Made by a program: the position numbers and the translations under genes
NCBI RefSeq assembly: GCF_002705925.1
Contig: NZ_NKRE01000001.1
Coordinates: 457,116 to 521,115 of the forward strand
Length of the DNA: 64,000 nucleotides
Source: Mycobacterium ostraviense
Lineage (GTDB): Bacteria > Actinomycetota > Actinomycetes > Mycobacteriales > Mycobacteriaceae
Reading direction: 5' to 3'
The notes under the pieces: model-generated
Databases searched by the model: none
What the model was told of the DNA's origin: nothing
The model's input: the letters and a program-made list of their open reading frames with translations, nothing else
Shown: positions 40,008 through 49,331 of the stretch, piece after piece
How the letters are laid out: each line of letters opens with the position of its first letter
Position numbering within the stretch: position 1 is the first letter of the stretch

Positions 40008-41541
40008 CGAGCACCTCGACAGGAGCGCCACGGCGGGGCTGTCTTGCCTCGCGCGCGGTATGACGCTGCTGGATGCGGCGTAGTGAGGCGCTGATGATCA
40101 GTGTGCGTTCGCCGAGGCTCGCGTGCCCCGCGCGGTCGAATTCCCACGCGACCAGATCGTCATCGTCAACAGCGCCGCTGGAACCCCTATACGGTCTCTG
40201 ATCAGGGTGTTGTGCAGTGCTCTTCGATTGTTGTTTGCGGGTCCAGGTGGCGCGCCGTTGCCGTAGGGCGGTCATGGTGGTGGAGTAGCGGCGGGACTTG
40301 GAGGTGATGTGACCGCGGAACCCGAGAGTGTGCAGCCACCGTCTGATCCCGCTGAGTCCTTTGTCGGCGAGCGCGCTGATGGTGGTCAGGATGGCACGCA
40401 CATGCTCGGACACGTCCAGGTCGCCGATCGCTTCGGTGGAGAGGCGTCGTGCGCTGATTCCGAGGTCGGCCAGGGACTTGGTGACGTACTTGGCGAGATA
40501 GCGCGCCACCCGCCTCCCTGACAGTGACCCGGCGATACCTGAATTCTGCTCAGCCGAACCCGTTTTCTCGGGAGCCGAGGATGCGGTGAGGGGTTGGGTG
40601 TCGATCTGCGTACCGAACCTGATCCTCCGCACGGCGCTGTCGGTGGTGGGATCGGTCAGGGCGAGCGTCACGGTGCGGGCCGCGTGCTCGATGATGGCGG
40701 CAAGTTTGGTTGCACTGGTGGGTGATTCCCAATCGGTCTGATCCGGGTCGTCACCGTTCTCGTGCGGATCGAGGCGGATCAGGGCGTGGATGTGCGGGAT
40801 GGCGCGGACTTGCAGTTCAATGATTTTGATGAAGCTGACCCGCACCCCGTCCGGATCCACACCTGTGGCTTTCAGTTCTTTGTGTAGGGCGCGTCGCAGG
40901 GTGATGGTGAAGCGGCGCCACAGTTCAGGTAGGTGCCAGGTGAACAGCACATGCCCGACGTAGTCGTAGCACTCGCTACAGAGCGGCTGACCGACACGGC
41001 CTTCGCCATGATCATGGACGGTGCTGCACCACAACGGTTTTCCATGAGGGCAGCGGCGATAGCCACCGATGCGGTGATGATCCCGACACACGCCGCGCTT
41101 GCCGTCGCCACCGCGTGTGGCCGCATGAACGGCCCCGTAGCTGGGGGCGGTAAGGGTGAGGAACACTTGCGGCCGGTCGGCCACCGTGATGGGCATGCCG
41201 TGATGCCCGCCCGCGGCGCCGGCATGGACGAGTTGCCAGGTGTCGCGAGCGTAGAGGTCCGAGCAGGAGGGGCAGATGTGGGCGCGGCGATTATTGCACC
41301 GCGTCCACACCACCCGATCCCGCCTGTATTCATCGGCACCGACGAGTTGGATGGGGTGGGCGCAGAATCCAACTGATTCGGCTCGCCGCCACCATGATTC
41401 GAACCCCATCGAAGATGCTCGGCGCACCATCTGCTCGACCACCTTCGCCGTGTCGACCGTGTCCGGCACCCCGGGCAGGGCGAGCTGGCCCAGGTAATCA
41501 ACGCTGTTCACTGTTGCCCTCACCCGAAGTGTGGCCGGCAT
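40000..41541 (-). CDS. repSA: RepSA-type replication initiator
   Basis: 513 residues. Matches actinobacterial rolling-circle/RepSA initiators: N-terminal WWRRAESVGFCAHPIQL, Cys-rich fingers (CNNRRAHICPSCSDLYARDTW; CRDHH..CPHGKPLWC), HUH motif in RAIPHIHALIRLD (H-x-H) and the downstream RYLAKYVTKSL with the probable catalytic Tyr/Lys. Such initiators nick the origin and start autonomous replication of the excised circle (pSAM2). It starts inside the end of the translocase gene (44-bp overlap), so the two are coupled. ATG 41541. Confidence 0.9.
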   Translation of the reverse strand: MPATLRVRATVNSVDYLGQLALPGVPDTVDTAKVVEQMVRRASSMGFESWWRRAESVGFCAHPIQLVGADEYRRDRVVWTRCNNRRAHICPSCSDLYARDTWQLVHAGAAGGHHGMPITVADRPQVFLTLTAPSYGAVHAATRGGDGKRGVCRDHHRIGGYRRCPHGKPLWCSTVHDHGEGRVGQPLCSECYDYVGHVLFTWHLPELWRRFTITLRRALHKELKATGVDPDGVRVSFIKIIELQVRAIPHIHALIRLDPHENGDDPDQTDWESPTSATKLAAIIEHAARTVTLALTDPTTDSAVRRIRFGTQIDTQPLTASSAPEKTGSAEQNSGIAGSLSGRRVARYLAKYVTKSLADLGISARRLSTEAIGDLDVSEHVRAILTTISALADKGLSGIRRWLHTLGFRGHITSKSRRYSTTMTALRQRRATWTRKQQSKSTAQHPDQRPYRGSSGAVDDDDLVAWEFDRAGHASLGERTLIISASLRRIQQRHTAREARQPRRGAPVEVLDG

Positions 41542-42952
41542 CGGTGGCGCGTGGCCGGCGGGTGCTGCTTGCTCGGCTGGTGGGGCGGCGGAAGCGGCGC
41601 GCGAGGGTGGTGATGTCGTGGTCGGTGACGTGGAAGGCCCGCACCCGCTGCGGCTGAGCGGTGCCGTCGATCAGCATGTACCCGACACCCGGGGCGGTGT
41701 CGGGGATCCGGTCGCATTCCGCCCCGGCGTCACGGGCTCCTTGCCCGAGGACCATGGTGGTTTGGGTGGCTTCGGTCAGCCGCAACCCGATCCGCACGGT
41801 GAACAGCTGCCGCACCGGCAGGGTGTCTTTGGCCGGGTCTTGCACCGCGGCCACCACACTGATCCCCACTGCGCGGCCTTGGGAGAGCAGCAGGCCGAGG
41901 AGTTGTTCAATTTCGGTGCGGACCTTGCGGTCGGTCACATACGCAGTCAACGCGGCGATCTCATCGATCACCACTACAAACAACGGCTCAGCCGATGTCG
42001 GGGTGTGTAGCCGGGTGTGGCCACGCAGCCGGTTGGCCCGTGCGTGCATCACCGTCACGAGTTGGCGGAGGAGTTCCAGGGTGGTGTCGGTGGCGTCGTG
42101 GGTGAACACCGTGAACATCGGTGCCCCGGCGCCCAGTTCCATGCCGCCTTTGGGATCGATGACACACAACCGCACCAGCCCGGTTTTCACCGCTGGGGCG
42201 ATCCCGGCAATCAGCGACCACAACACCGAGCCTTTCCCGGCGCCGGTGGCTCCCGCGATCAGCACATGATGGCCGAGCAGCGGTAGCTGCCAGCTGTGGC
42301 GGGTTTCGGTGATCCCCACCGGCACGGCCCCCAGATCCACCGGGGTCACCGCGGTGGGTATCGGCAGACCAATGGGTTCGGCGAGCACATCCCCGCGCAT
42401 CAACGTGATCTTCAGTTCGCCGGGGGCGGTCGCGCGGATGGTGATCCGGTCGGCGCGCCACGCGGCGGCCAACGCATCGGATTGCTTGTGCCAGTCGGCC
42501 GTCGATTGGCCGGTGACGATCCGCACCGCCAACACATCGGTGGTTCTGCCGATGCGCACGTAGCGCAGTGTGGGTGTGAGGGTGCGTTCGCCGAGGCGGG
42601 CGGCCAGGCCGTGCAGGGTGCATGTCGATTCCCAGCTGCGGGTGTAGCGCGACCAGGTCAGCCACCGTCGGCGTACCGGTTCGGTCACCCAGCCGCGAAA
42701 CGAGCCTCGATCGAGCCACGCCCAGCCTGCATACGCGACGCTCGGTGCGAGCGCGCAGACTAGGCCCGCACGCGGGCCATGGGTGATGCCGAGTGCGAGG
42801 CTGGCGATGATGGGGAGGCTGATGGCCGGGAACAGCGCCGCCCACCACAGCAGATATCCGGCCGCGGTGAACAGAGACATGACCAGATCCCCGAACCAGT
42901 CATCATCATTATTCTGCTCAGTGTTGTTGGTGTTCCTATTGTTTAATGCCAT
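41498..42952 (-). CDS. FtsK/SpoIIIE-family DNA translocase (TraSA/TraB type)
   Basis: 484 residues. Two N-terminal membrane helices (about 27-75: LFTAAGYLLWWAALFPAISLP...), then the ATPase: Walker A GATGAGKGS (about 235), Walker B LFVVVIDEIAAL (about 330) and the VGISVVAAVQDP sensor region. In AICEs this single protein carries double-stranded DNA between mycelial cells; a MOB relaxase is not used. Basic Arg/Ser tail. Gene order SCO3933-like, traSA, repSA on one strand is the usual AICE core. Confidence 0.92.
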   Translation of the reverse strand: MALNNRNTNNTEQNNDDDWFGDLVMSLFTAAGYLLWWAALFPAISLPIIASLALGITHGPRAGLVCALAPSVAYAGWAWLDRGSFRGWVTEPVRRRWLTWSRYTRSWESTCTLHGLAARLGERTLTPTLRYVRIGRTTDVLAVRIVTGQSTADWHKQSDALAAAWRADRITIRATAPGELKITLMRGDVLAEPIGLPIPTAVTPVDLGAVPVGITETRHSWQLPLLGHHVLIAGATGAGKGSVLWSLIAGIAPAVKTGLVRLCVIDPKGGMELGAGAPMFTVFTHDATDTTLELLRQLVTVMHARANRLRGHTRLHTPTSAEPLFVVVIDEIAALTAYVTDRKVRTEIEQLLGLLLSQGRAVGISVVAAVQDPAKDTLPVRQLFTVRIGLRLTEATQTTMVLGQGARDAGAECDRIPDTAPGVGYMLIDGTAQPQRVRAFHVTDHDITTLARRFRRPTSRASSTRRPRATDAGHTSGEGNSEQR

Positions 42953-43046
42953 GTCAGGTGCCCTTCGTGAGCGAAATGGTCGGCAGGAGTTCCCCGGGGG
43001 TGGGGCGCGACGATCTGCTCAACGCGCGCCCCAACCCGCTCAGCGG

Positions 43047-43391
43047 TTATTTCTGCGGACGGGCCTGCTCACTCGACCCAGCACCGTTCGGGGTGGTGGG
43101 GCTGATCGCGTCGGCTCGGAACGCCACACCACTGCGATCGCCTTGTGCCCATGGGATGGCCACCAACCCCGACACTGAGACTGGTTGCGTGACTGTCACT
43201 TTCGGGTCACCTGCGACGGTGACGTTGAGGACTTCACCGCCGGTGTCATCCAACGCCAGCACCTGGGTGGCAAACAGCGGCACCCCGGTGGCGGTGTCGA
43301 CTTTCGGGCTGCCGGTCTCGAAGTTCAGCCTTGGCTCAGCCGCACGGGTGACGATGAACCGGGTTCCTGACGTATCGATTCTCAAACGCAT
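43047..43391 (-). CDS. SCO3933-family AICE regulatory protein
   Basis: 114 residues from ATG 43391. Text RLRIDTSGTRFIVTRAAEPRLNFETGSPKVDTATGVPLFATQVLALDDTGGEVLNVTVAGDPKVTV...LVAIPWAQGDRSGVAFRAD is the conserved family found immediately before the FtsK-like gene in AICEs and related plasmids. Its biochemical role is not settled; it is regarded as a regulator of replication or transfer. 94 bp before the translocase start. Confidence 0.85.
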   Translation of the reverse strand: MRLRIDTSGTRFIVTRAAEPRLNFETGSPKVDTATGVPLFATQVLALDDTGGEVLNVTVAGDPKVTVTQPVSVSGLVAIPWAQGDRSGVAFRADAISPTTPNGAGSSEQARPQK

Positions 43392-43631
43392 TGTCCTACT
43401 GGTCCTTTCATGATCTGCTTGCACCCGTTTCGAATGCTGGGCACAGTTCACGTGGACACCGGGGACGTAGCGAGGGACATTTACAGGCATTGCCGACACG
43501 GCCTCGGACGTTTCAGACACGACCGAGACACACCAGCGGACGTCGCACGGGCATTACCGTCACGGAGTGGCGACGGACCCATGGCAAACTAGGAACCACG
43601 CGTAGAGGATGGACAGAATCGACACGGGAAG

Positions 43632-44447
43632 ATGTGCGCTGACACGATGGACGATCACGACGATGCTGAGGCCGTGACGATCCCCAACGAGCGCCTCGCA
43701 CAGCGGCTACGGGCCAAGGGCCTATCCCACGCACGGTTCGCCACTGCCGTGGGTGTGGATATCAAGACAGTGCGACGCTGGCTGGCCGACAGTGACTACA
43801 AGGTCCGAGAACACAACGCCCACCGGGCCGCCGATGTGCTCGACTGCACCCCGTACGACCTGTGGCCCAACCAATACCCGCCCTCCACTGCGCACCCACT
43901 GGCGACAACGTCATCGGGTGGGCCGTTCACCGCGACGCTGTATGCCAGCCGCACCCAGCTACCGATCACCGCATGGCAGCAGCATTTCGCCGACGCCACC
44001 ACCAGCATCGACATCCTCGTCCTGGCCGCCACGTTCCTCTTCGACACCCTCGACGGATTCCTCGACACCCTCCTCGGCGCCGCCGCCCGCGGCGTTGCAG
44101 TGCGATTTCTCGTTGGTAACCCCGACACCGCCACCACGATCCTGCGCGGTCAAGACGAGGGGATCGGTGAAGCCGTCATCGCCCGATGCCGCACCTCCGT
44201 CGAACTGCTCACCCCCCACGCCGGCACCCCAGGACTGAACATCCGCACCCACGACACCACGCTCTACACGTCGATCTTCCGCGTCGACGATGCGATGATC
44301 GTCAACTTCCACATCTACGGCTCACCCGGACGCAACAACCCCGTCCTCGTGCTATCGCGCCACCACGAACCCCGCCTCTGGGCCACCCTCGAACAGGCCT
44401 TCACCCAGGTATGGGACAACGCCACACCCCTGACCGCGAAAGGCTGA
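43632..44447 (+). CDS. XRE regulator with DUF5919 (PLD-like) domain
   Basis: 271 residues. HTH about 14-70 (NERLAQRLRAKGLSHARFATAVGVDIKTVRRWLADSDYKVREHNAHRAADVL). C-terminal about 95-265 is the DUF5919 domain often fused to XRE (TSIDILVLAATFLFDTLDGFLDTLLGAAARGVAVRFLVGNP), related in shape to phospholipase D proteins but without a full HKD pair. AICE control genes of this type sit opposite the SCO3933-rep operon; the 240-bp gap (43392-43631) should contain both promoters. Followed after 8 bp by the Nudix gene. Confidence 0.82.
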   Translation: MCADTMDDHDDAEAVTIPNERLAQRLRAKGLSHARFATAVGVDIKTVRRWLADSDYKVREHNAHRAADVLDCTPYDLWPNQYPPSTAHPLATTSSGGPFTATLYASRTQLPITAWQQHFADATTSIDILVLAATFLFDTLDGFLDTLLGAAARGVAVRFLVGNPDTATTILRGQDEGIGEAVIARCRTSVELLTPHAGTPGLNIRTHDTTLYTSIFRVDDAMIVNFHIYGSPGRNNPVLVLSRHHEPRLWATLEQAFTQVWDNATPLTAKG

Positions 44448-44455
44448 ACCCATCG

Positions 44456-44923
44456 ATGCGCACCGACTACTACAACGACCCCAACGCCCCGCAGCCCAAC
44501 AGTGTCGTCCCCTCGGCTTCGGCCATCGTCACTGACGAACAGGGACGCATCCTGCTCATCAAACGCCGCGACAACACCCTGTGGGCGCTACCCGGCGGTG
44601 GACACGACATCGGCGAAACCATCGCCGATACCGCGGTACGCGAGGTCAAAGAAGAAACCGGGCTTGACGTCGAAGTCACCGGACTGGTCGGTGTCTACAC
44701 CAACCCGCAGCACGTGGTCGCGTTCTCCGATGGTGAAGTCCGCCAACAGTTCTCGCTGTCCTTCACCACCAAGGTGCTCGGCGGAACCCTGGCGATCGAC
44801 GATGAAAGCACCGAAATCGCCTGGACCCATCCCGACGACATGACCGGCCTGGACATGCACCCATCGATGCGGCTGCGCATCGACCACTACCTGCAACACC
44901 GCGACGCTCCCTACCTCGGCTGA
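44456..44923 (+). CDS. Nudix hydrolase (Pif-like)
   Basis: 155 residues. Complete Nudix box from GGGHDIGET to REVKEETG (about 45-68) with all Glu residues. In pSAM2 the Nudix protein Pif prevents redundant transfer between carriers of the element; position in the AICE regulatory operon supports the same role here, though ordinary sanitation of nucleotides is possible. ATG 44456, 8 bp after the regulator. Confidence 0.82.
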   Translation: MRTDYYNDPNAPQPNSVVPSASAIVTDEQGRILLIKRRDNTLWALPGGGHDIGETIADTAVREVKEETGLDVEVTGLVGVYTNPQHVVAFSDGEVRQQFSLSFTTKVLGGTLAIDDESTEIAWTHPDDMTGLDMHPSMRLRIDHYLQHRDAPYLG

Positions 44924-44943
44924 TCCGCGAGCAGTAAGGGCGG

Positions 44944-45519
44944 CTACTTCCAGGCGCGTACCCGTCCTACTGTCGCCAGCAACTCGTCGCGACCTGCGTC
45001 GACCGCCCGGTGCACCGGATCCTCGGGCCCGTAGCGCGCTAACACGTCGCTCAGGCGATCCTGCGGAGGTATCGGTAACCCGTCAGGTCCGGTCGTGAGA
45101 TCGCAAAAGGTCAACGCATCCAGAACATCGCTGGGTGGATCGCCGAACGCCGATAAACCCGACACGCCTCGCTCAGCAGCCTCCGCGAGCGCACCGGTGT
45201 GAAACGCCACCAACGACGCGACCAATTCCCCAAAACCCGCCCACCGGGCAAACTTCGCGCCGTCGAGAGGATGAAACTCGGTTTGGCGCACCGACGGTGC
45301 GTAGCCGATATCGTGCAGCCACGCCGCCGCCACCAAGCAGTCCGCTGTGTCCGCATCGAAACGTCGACTCAACCGCTCGGCAGCCGCCGCGACACCCCGC
45401 ACATGCGCCAACCGCGGCAACCCAGCCAGCCGTGCCTCCGCCTCTCGCCGTGCACGCTGCGTCAGAACCCCGCTCACAACCGCCAGCCTACGAGTCCCAC
45501 CGCCACTGTGCAGGCCCAT
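44944..45519 (-). CDS. HD-domain phosphohydrolase
   Basis: 191 residues from ATG 45519 (a GTG start 17 codons later is possible). Motif order H-HD-D: LAHVRGVAAAAERL, AAWLHDIGYAP (metal pair His-Asp), EFHPLDGAKFA, VAFHTG and FCDLTTGPDG. Small HD proteins hydrolyse nucleotides or phosphoesters; this type is a regular companion in actinobacterial AICE gene blocks. Convergent with the Nudix gene (20 bp). Substrate unknown. Confidence 0.8.
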   Translation of the reverse strand: MGLHSGGGTRRLAVVSGVLTQRARREAEARLAGLPRLAHVRGVAAAAERLSRRFDADTADCLVAAAWLHDIGYAPSVRQTEFHPLDGAKFARWAGFGELVASLVAFHTGALAEAAERGVSGLSAFGDPPSDVLDALTFCDLTTGPDGLPIPPQDRLSDVLARYGPEDPVHRAVDAGRDELLATVGRVRAWK

Positions 45520-45540
45520 AGCTGATGGCCGTTGCAGCAT

Positions 45541-46030
45541 TCGTCTCCGAAGCCCGTAGAAATCCGGCGGCTACCTGCGGGCTTCGCTACGCTCGCTCTG
45601 CTCCCGTCCGCTGGCGCTCCCGTCCGCGCCGCTCCCTACGCTTCGCCCTCCGTCCGCCGCCAACACCAGCCCGCGCAGACATCCAGTGCCCGCATCTCAA
45701 TGCCCACCACACCCTGGCAGCACGACCAGCCTCACTGTCCTCGCCCCCGCCGCATCGAGACGCCGCGCGCAGCAGGCGCGACCGATGCCCGCCTGACCGC
45801 CTTGACCTGCGGTGTGATAACTTTCCTTACTGCTATCAAGGACGAGACCACGCGGCGCATCGTCCGGCCGAACTGTACATGTATTTCACCAAATCGTTCG
45901 AGAGCGCAGGCCTGCCGAAATGTAGGCAATTCGGCTCGCACCCGATTGGGAATCCCGGTCAATAGAGGTATGACGGGTATGGCTGAGCCGTCGGTAGCGC
46001 CATCGCTATACCGGTAGGTACAGTCGCTGA
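45541..46030. other. 490-bp gap between AICE core and cargo
   Basis: No gene recognised. The left part has a C/T-rich text with several near-repeats (CGCTCGCTCTGCTCCCGTCCGC, CGCTCCCGTCCGCG around 45590-45660). It marks a transition from the replication/transfer core to the sigma-factor cargo and may be an old junction (inference). Confidence 0.4.
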
Positions 46031-46678
46031 GTGACCATGACCGCAGCCACGGTTTCGGAAGACGAGGGCGCTTTGGTCGCTGCACTTCGCGCCGGCGACC
46101 ATCGAGCTTTTGCTCGGTTGGTCGATCGTCACACTCCGGCGATGCTGCGGGTGGCACGTGGCTACGTGCCGAGTGAGCAGCATGCCGAGGACGTCGTGCA
46201 GGAGACGTGGATCGCGCTCCTCAAGGGCTTGGACAGATTCGAGGGACGGTCGTCCCTACGTACTTGGCTTTTTACGGTTCTTGTCAATATCGCCAAGACT
46301 AGAGGGCTCAAGGAACGCAGGCACGTCGACACTCAGATCAAAGCGTTCACCGGCGGCACAGTTGACCCCGAGCGGTTCCGTGCTGCTGGCGACGAGCTAC
46401 CCGGGCACTGGAAGGCGGAGGAGACACCGACTCCTTTCCCGGACACCCCTGAGGGCTCGGCTCTCAGCAGAGAACTCACCGACGTCGCCAAGCGCAATCT
46501 CGATACCTTGCCTGAGCGTCAGCGCATTGTCGTGACGATGCGCGACATGCTCGGTCTCGATTCCGATGAGGTCTGTGCACTACTCGAGATCAGCGCTGCG
46601 AACCAGCGGGTATTGCTTCATCGTGGCCGTGCGGTCATTCGAGAGGCTCTCGAAAATTACCTGAAAGATGCGTCGTGA
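46031..46678 (+). CDS. ECF RNA polymerase sigma factor
   Basis: 215 residues. Region 2 about 20-85 (LVAALRAGDHRAFARLVDRHTPAMLRVARGYVPSEQHAEDVVQETWIALLKGLDRFEGRSSLRTWLFTVLVNIAKTR) and region 4 about 150-205 (LDTLPERQRIVVTMRDMLGLDSDEVCALLEISAANQRVLLHRGRAVIREALE). GTG start 46031 (ATG at 46037 possible). The stop overlaps the anti-sigma start by four bases, GTGA. Likely targets are the two promoters sharing TGTAACGCTT-N16-CTCA (inference). A decayed paralogous pair is at 58.7-59.3 kb. Confidence 0.95.
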   Translation: MTMTAATVSEDEGALVAALRAGDHRAFARLVDRHTPAMLRVARGYVPSEQHAEDVVQETWIALLKGLDRFEGRSSLRTWLFTVLVNIAKTRGLKERRHVDTQIKAFTGGTVDPERFRAAGDELPGHWKAEETPTPFPDTPEGSALSRELTDVAKRNLDTLPERQRIVVTMRDMLGLDSDEVCALLEISAANQRVLLHRGRAVIREALENYLKDAS

Positions 46679-46908
46679 ACCCACTCGATTGCAACGAGCT
46701 CGTCGAAATTGTCACTGCCTATCTGGACGGCTCACTCGACCTCGAAACGCGGGCGCGCTTCGACGAGCACCTGCTCGAATGCGACGGATGCGATAACTAC
46801 CTGCAGCAGTTTCGGGTCACTATCAGCACGGTCGGCCGGATCCGTGAAAGCGAGTTGGCACCGGAATTCCGCGCGCAACTACTTGAGGCTTTCAAGGATT
46901 GGCGGTGA
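46675..46908 (+). CDS. zinc-finger anti-sigma factor
   Basis: 77 residues. Short ZAS-type: DCNELVEIVTAYLDGSL...RFDEHLLECDGCDNYLQQFR, i.e. H-x3-C-x2-C zinc site near residue 32. No transmembrane segment, so cytoplasmic; such proteins release sigma on thiol oxidation. Coupled to the sigma gene by overlapping codons. Confidence 0.92.
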   Translation: MNPLDCNELVEIVTAYLDGSLDLETRARFDEHLLECDGCDNYLQQFRVTISTVGRIRESELAPEFRAQLLEAFKDWR

Positions 46909-47138
46909 CGCCCTTTTACAACCACAGAGTGCCACCTGCGGGCCAAATGAAGCAGTCCCGGCGCCTGGCAAGCACGCGCGATCGTGCGGGGATGGCGCCA
47001 CAGTTGTTGGTAGGCGCTATTTGACTCGGGCATCGGCTTGCGAAGGTCGCAGCGGGCTTCGTCCCGAGTAACTTGACCAAACCTATTCGTGCGCAACTAT
47101 TTGCATGCTTACGCTCTTGGTCAGCGGCATTGGTGTAT

Positions 47139-47600
47139 GGTGAGCCTCCCCGGTTTCAGTGGACACCCGAGATAGCGGGGCACGGGGTTCCGCTGGGAGG
47201 ATGTGGGTATGTCCAGGACTCGTCGGTCGTTCACGGCGGAGTTCAAGGCTCAGGCCGCTCGGCGGGCGATTGATGGTGGCCCAGCCGGTCGCCGAGATCG
47301 GCCGGGAGCTCAATGTTCACGAGCACCTGTTACGTAAATGGGTGGCGGCCGAAAGGCTCCGGGACGGCGCTGCCACCGATGCGCACAGGGTTCCACCGGA
47401 TGGTGGCTGACCGCGATCGAGCGTGCCGAGTTGGCACCCGGTTCCGTACGGGGATCGCCGAGAAGGAACGCGATATCGCGTTCGTGAGAAAAGTATCGGC
47501 GTACTTTGCGGCACAGCAACGCAGTCGTTTCGAGCTCATCGCCGCGGGGTTCGGGCTACCTGTGGGCGGTTCCGGCGCACCACGGTGCCCGGTCGGATGC
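47139..47600 (+). pseudogene. IS3-family insertion sequence remnant (orfA, start of orfB)
   Basis: Starts with a terminal-repeat-like TGAGCCTCCCCGGTTTCAG (47140). ATG 47209 opens an OrfA: SRTRRSFTAEFKAQAARRAI, frameshift, QPVAEIGRELNVHEHLLRKWVAAERLR, further breaks, then ERAELARL-like and AEKERDIAFVRKVSAYFAAQQRSRFELIAAGF, the OrfA/OrfB junction. No OrfB catalytic part follows and no right end was found. Inactive. Confidence 0.8.
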
Positions 47601-47730
47601 GCATTCGCGCAAACTATCCTGTCACCACTTCTGTACCGGACATTAATCCGCACGACGCCAACGGGACGCAATGGGCTCATGCGATGAAGCGTTCGCGGCC
47701 CATGATCCGCGCTTCGGGCTCGTGGGTGAC

Positions 47731-49014
47731 TCAGCGGTCGCCGATGATCGAGGATGCTGGTGAAAGCTGGGAATGATTACTGTCACGGAGTCGCCCGGTG
47801 GTGCGAATGTCCACTTCGGAGCGGAGAGTGCGGTGCACTGGACACCTGCTGGCGATCTCCATGAGCCTGTCGCGTTGGATGGCGCTCAGTGGTCCCTGCA
47901 ACATAATGTGGCGTTCAATGCGATCGATGAACCCTTTCGTTTTGTCGAGCTCGGCACAGTCCTGCGCGTGGACACGGGAATGGCGGGCATCGACAACCAC
48001 GCTTTCCAGTGGCCATCGTTTGCGTTCGGCGTACATCCTGATCGTCATCGACGTACAGGCTCCCAACGCGGCGAGCAATAGGTCGTACGGGGTGGGGCCC
48101 ATGTCGTCGCTGATCGGACGAGGTTCATCCGCAACAAGGCGGTGCGAGCCGACCGTGATGTCCTGGGTGAGACTTCCCGCATCACCCCGCTCTGCGACCC
48201 GTACGACACCGTCGTCACTAGGCGGAGGGCCGCTGCGAGTCAGAGCTGTGCTCGCATGGTGCTTCAGGTAACGGCCAGCCCAGGCAGCTATCACAGTAGC
48301 GGCGTACTCGGCGTCGTCGCGGCAGCTGAGCAGATGATCAGCGCCGTCAAGTGCGACAAAGGATTTAGGGTGCCGCGCGATGTCGAAGATCTCTCGGGCA
48401 TTGTCGACTGAGACCACCTGGTCGGTCGGCGAGTGCAACACTAGGAGTGCAGCGTCGGCCGCTCGGATACGTTCCCGCTGGGGCTGTGCTGCGATGTCGT
48501 CGAGGAACTGCCGCTGCAGACGGAACTCGCGACCGGCGATAGATATAGTCGCCTCACCTGCCGCGATGTCGTCGCGTGACTGGCGCAGCAGGCCCGCTAC
48601 GTGACCGGGATCTGCCGGTGTACCAATAACGGCAATGGCATTGACATCATTGATTCGCGACGCCGCCGCAAGCACCGCAGCCCCACCGAGGGAGTGCCCA
48701 ATCAGCATCGTTGGCGCACCGTGGCTCGCTCGCATGAAGTCGGCTGCACACACCAAGTCATCGACATTGGAACTGAATCCTGTCGCGGCGAAGTCGCCCT
48801 CGGAGTCCCCCAACCCCGTGAAGTCGAAGCGTAGGACGCCGATACCACTGCCGGTGAGGGCACGAGAGATTCGCGCCGCAGCCGAGTTGTCTTTTCCACA
48901 GGTAAAGCAGTGCGCGAATACCGCCCACGTCGTGGGCGGCTGTTCTGGAGTCTCCAGCCGCCCAGACAGCGAACCGCTACTGCCAGCGAACGTCACGCGT
49001 TCTGAATTGCTCAT
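47731..49014 (-). CDS. alpha/beta hydrolase - OsmC fusion protein
   Basis: 427 residues from ATG 49014 (AGGAGG just upstream). Serine hydrolase part about 1-255: FAHCFTCGKDN, LRFDFTGLGDSEGDF, GHSLGGAAVL (nucleophile Ser), DGADHLL (His). OsmC part about 285-405 with its two reactive Cys in LGACTSMTIRMYAERK and ASRCPVHRTL. OsmC/Ohr proteins reduce organic hydroperoxides; bifunctional proteins of this layout occur in many bacteria and their natural substrate is not known. Divergent from the SDR gene. The frame upstream of the start (to 49158) has text CRVCWQADPEWKDKYC that looks like the tail of another lost gene. Confidence 0.9.
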   Translation of the reverse strand: MSNSERVTFAGSSGSLSGRLETPEQPPTTWAVFAHCFTCGKDNSAAARISRALTGSGIGVLRFDFTGLGDSEGDFAATGFSSNVDDLVCAADFMRASHGAPTMLIGHSLGGAAVLAAASRINDVNAIAVIGTPADPGHVAGLLRQSRDDIAAGEATISIAGREFRLQRQFLDDIAAQPQRERIRAADAALLVLHSPTDQVVSVDNAREIFDIARHPKSFVALDGADHLLSCRDDAEYAATVIAAWAGRYLKHHASTALTRSGPPPSDDGVVRVAERGDAGSLTQDITVGSHRLVADEPRPISDDMGPTPYDLLLAALGACTSMTIRMYAERKRWPLESVVVDARHSRVHAQDCAELDKTKGFIDRIERHIMLQGPLSAIQRDRLMEIASRCPVHRTLRSEVDIRTTGRLRDSNHSQLSPASSIIGDR

Positions 49015-49223
49015 CGGGACGACCTCCTCATCGCTAGAACTGGCCGGATGTGTCAGTCCGCCCGCGGTGTCCAGTTCGCGGTGGGCGGGGTCGTAAGCCC
49101 GACGAACGCAATACTTGTCCTTCCACTCGGGATCGGCTTGCCAGCAGACCCTGCACACACGGGTGCTCCAGCGCGAGCATCGCCACGCTGAACCCTATAG
49201 CACTCTGCGGGACGGCCGAGACT

Positions 49224-49253
49224 TGTAACGCTTGACCGTCGTCCGCACACTCA
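49224..49253 (+). promoter_or_regulatory. putative ECF-type promoter of the SDR gene
   Basis: TGTAACGCTT (49224-49233), 16 bp, then CTCA (49250-49253). The same text with the same spacing stands before the DUF417 gene at 58170. Spacing fits -35/-10 elements of ECF sigma factors; start codon is about 80 bp further. Confidence 0.5.
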
Positions 49254-49331
49254 TTAGTCGCACGTGATAGTACGAAGAAAACCTTGGCCGCGGCACACAA
49301 TCCGGTCGACCATAAGAAAGCAGGATGAACG

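Noticed and set aside
43632..44447. Phospholipase D nuclease effector
   Set aside because: The C-terminal domain resembles DUF5919 linked to an XRE HTH and lacks a pair of HKD motifs; regulator of the AICE block is the better call.
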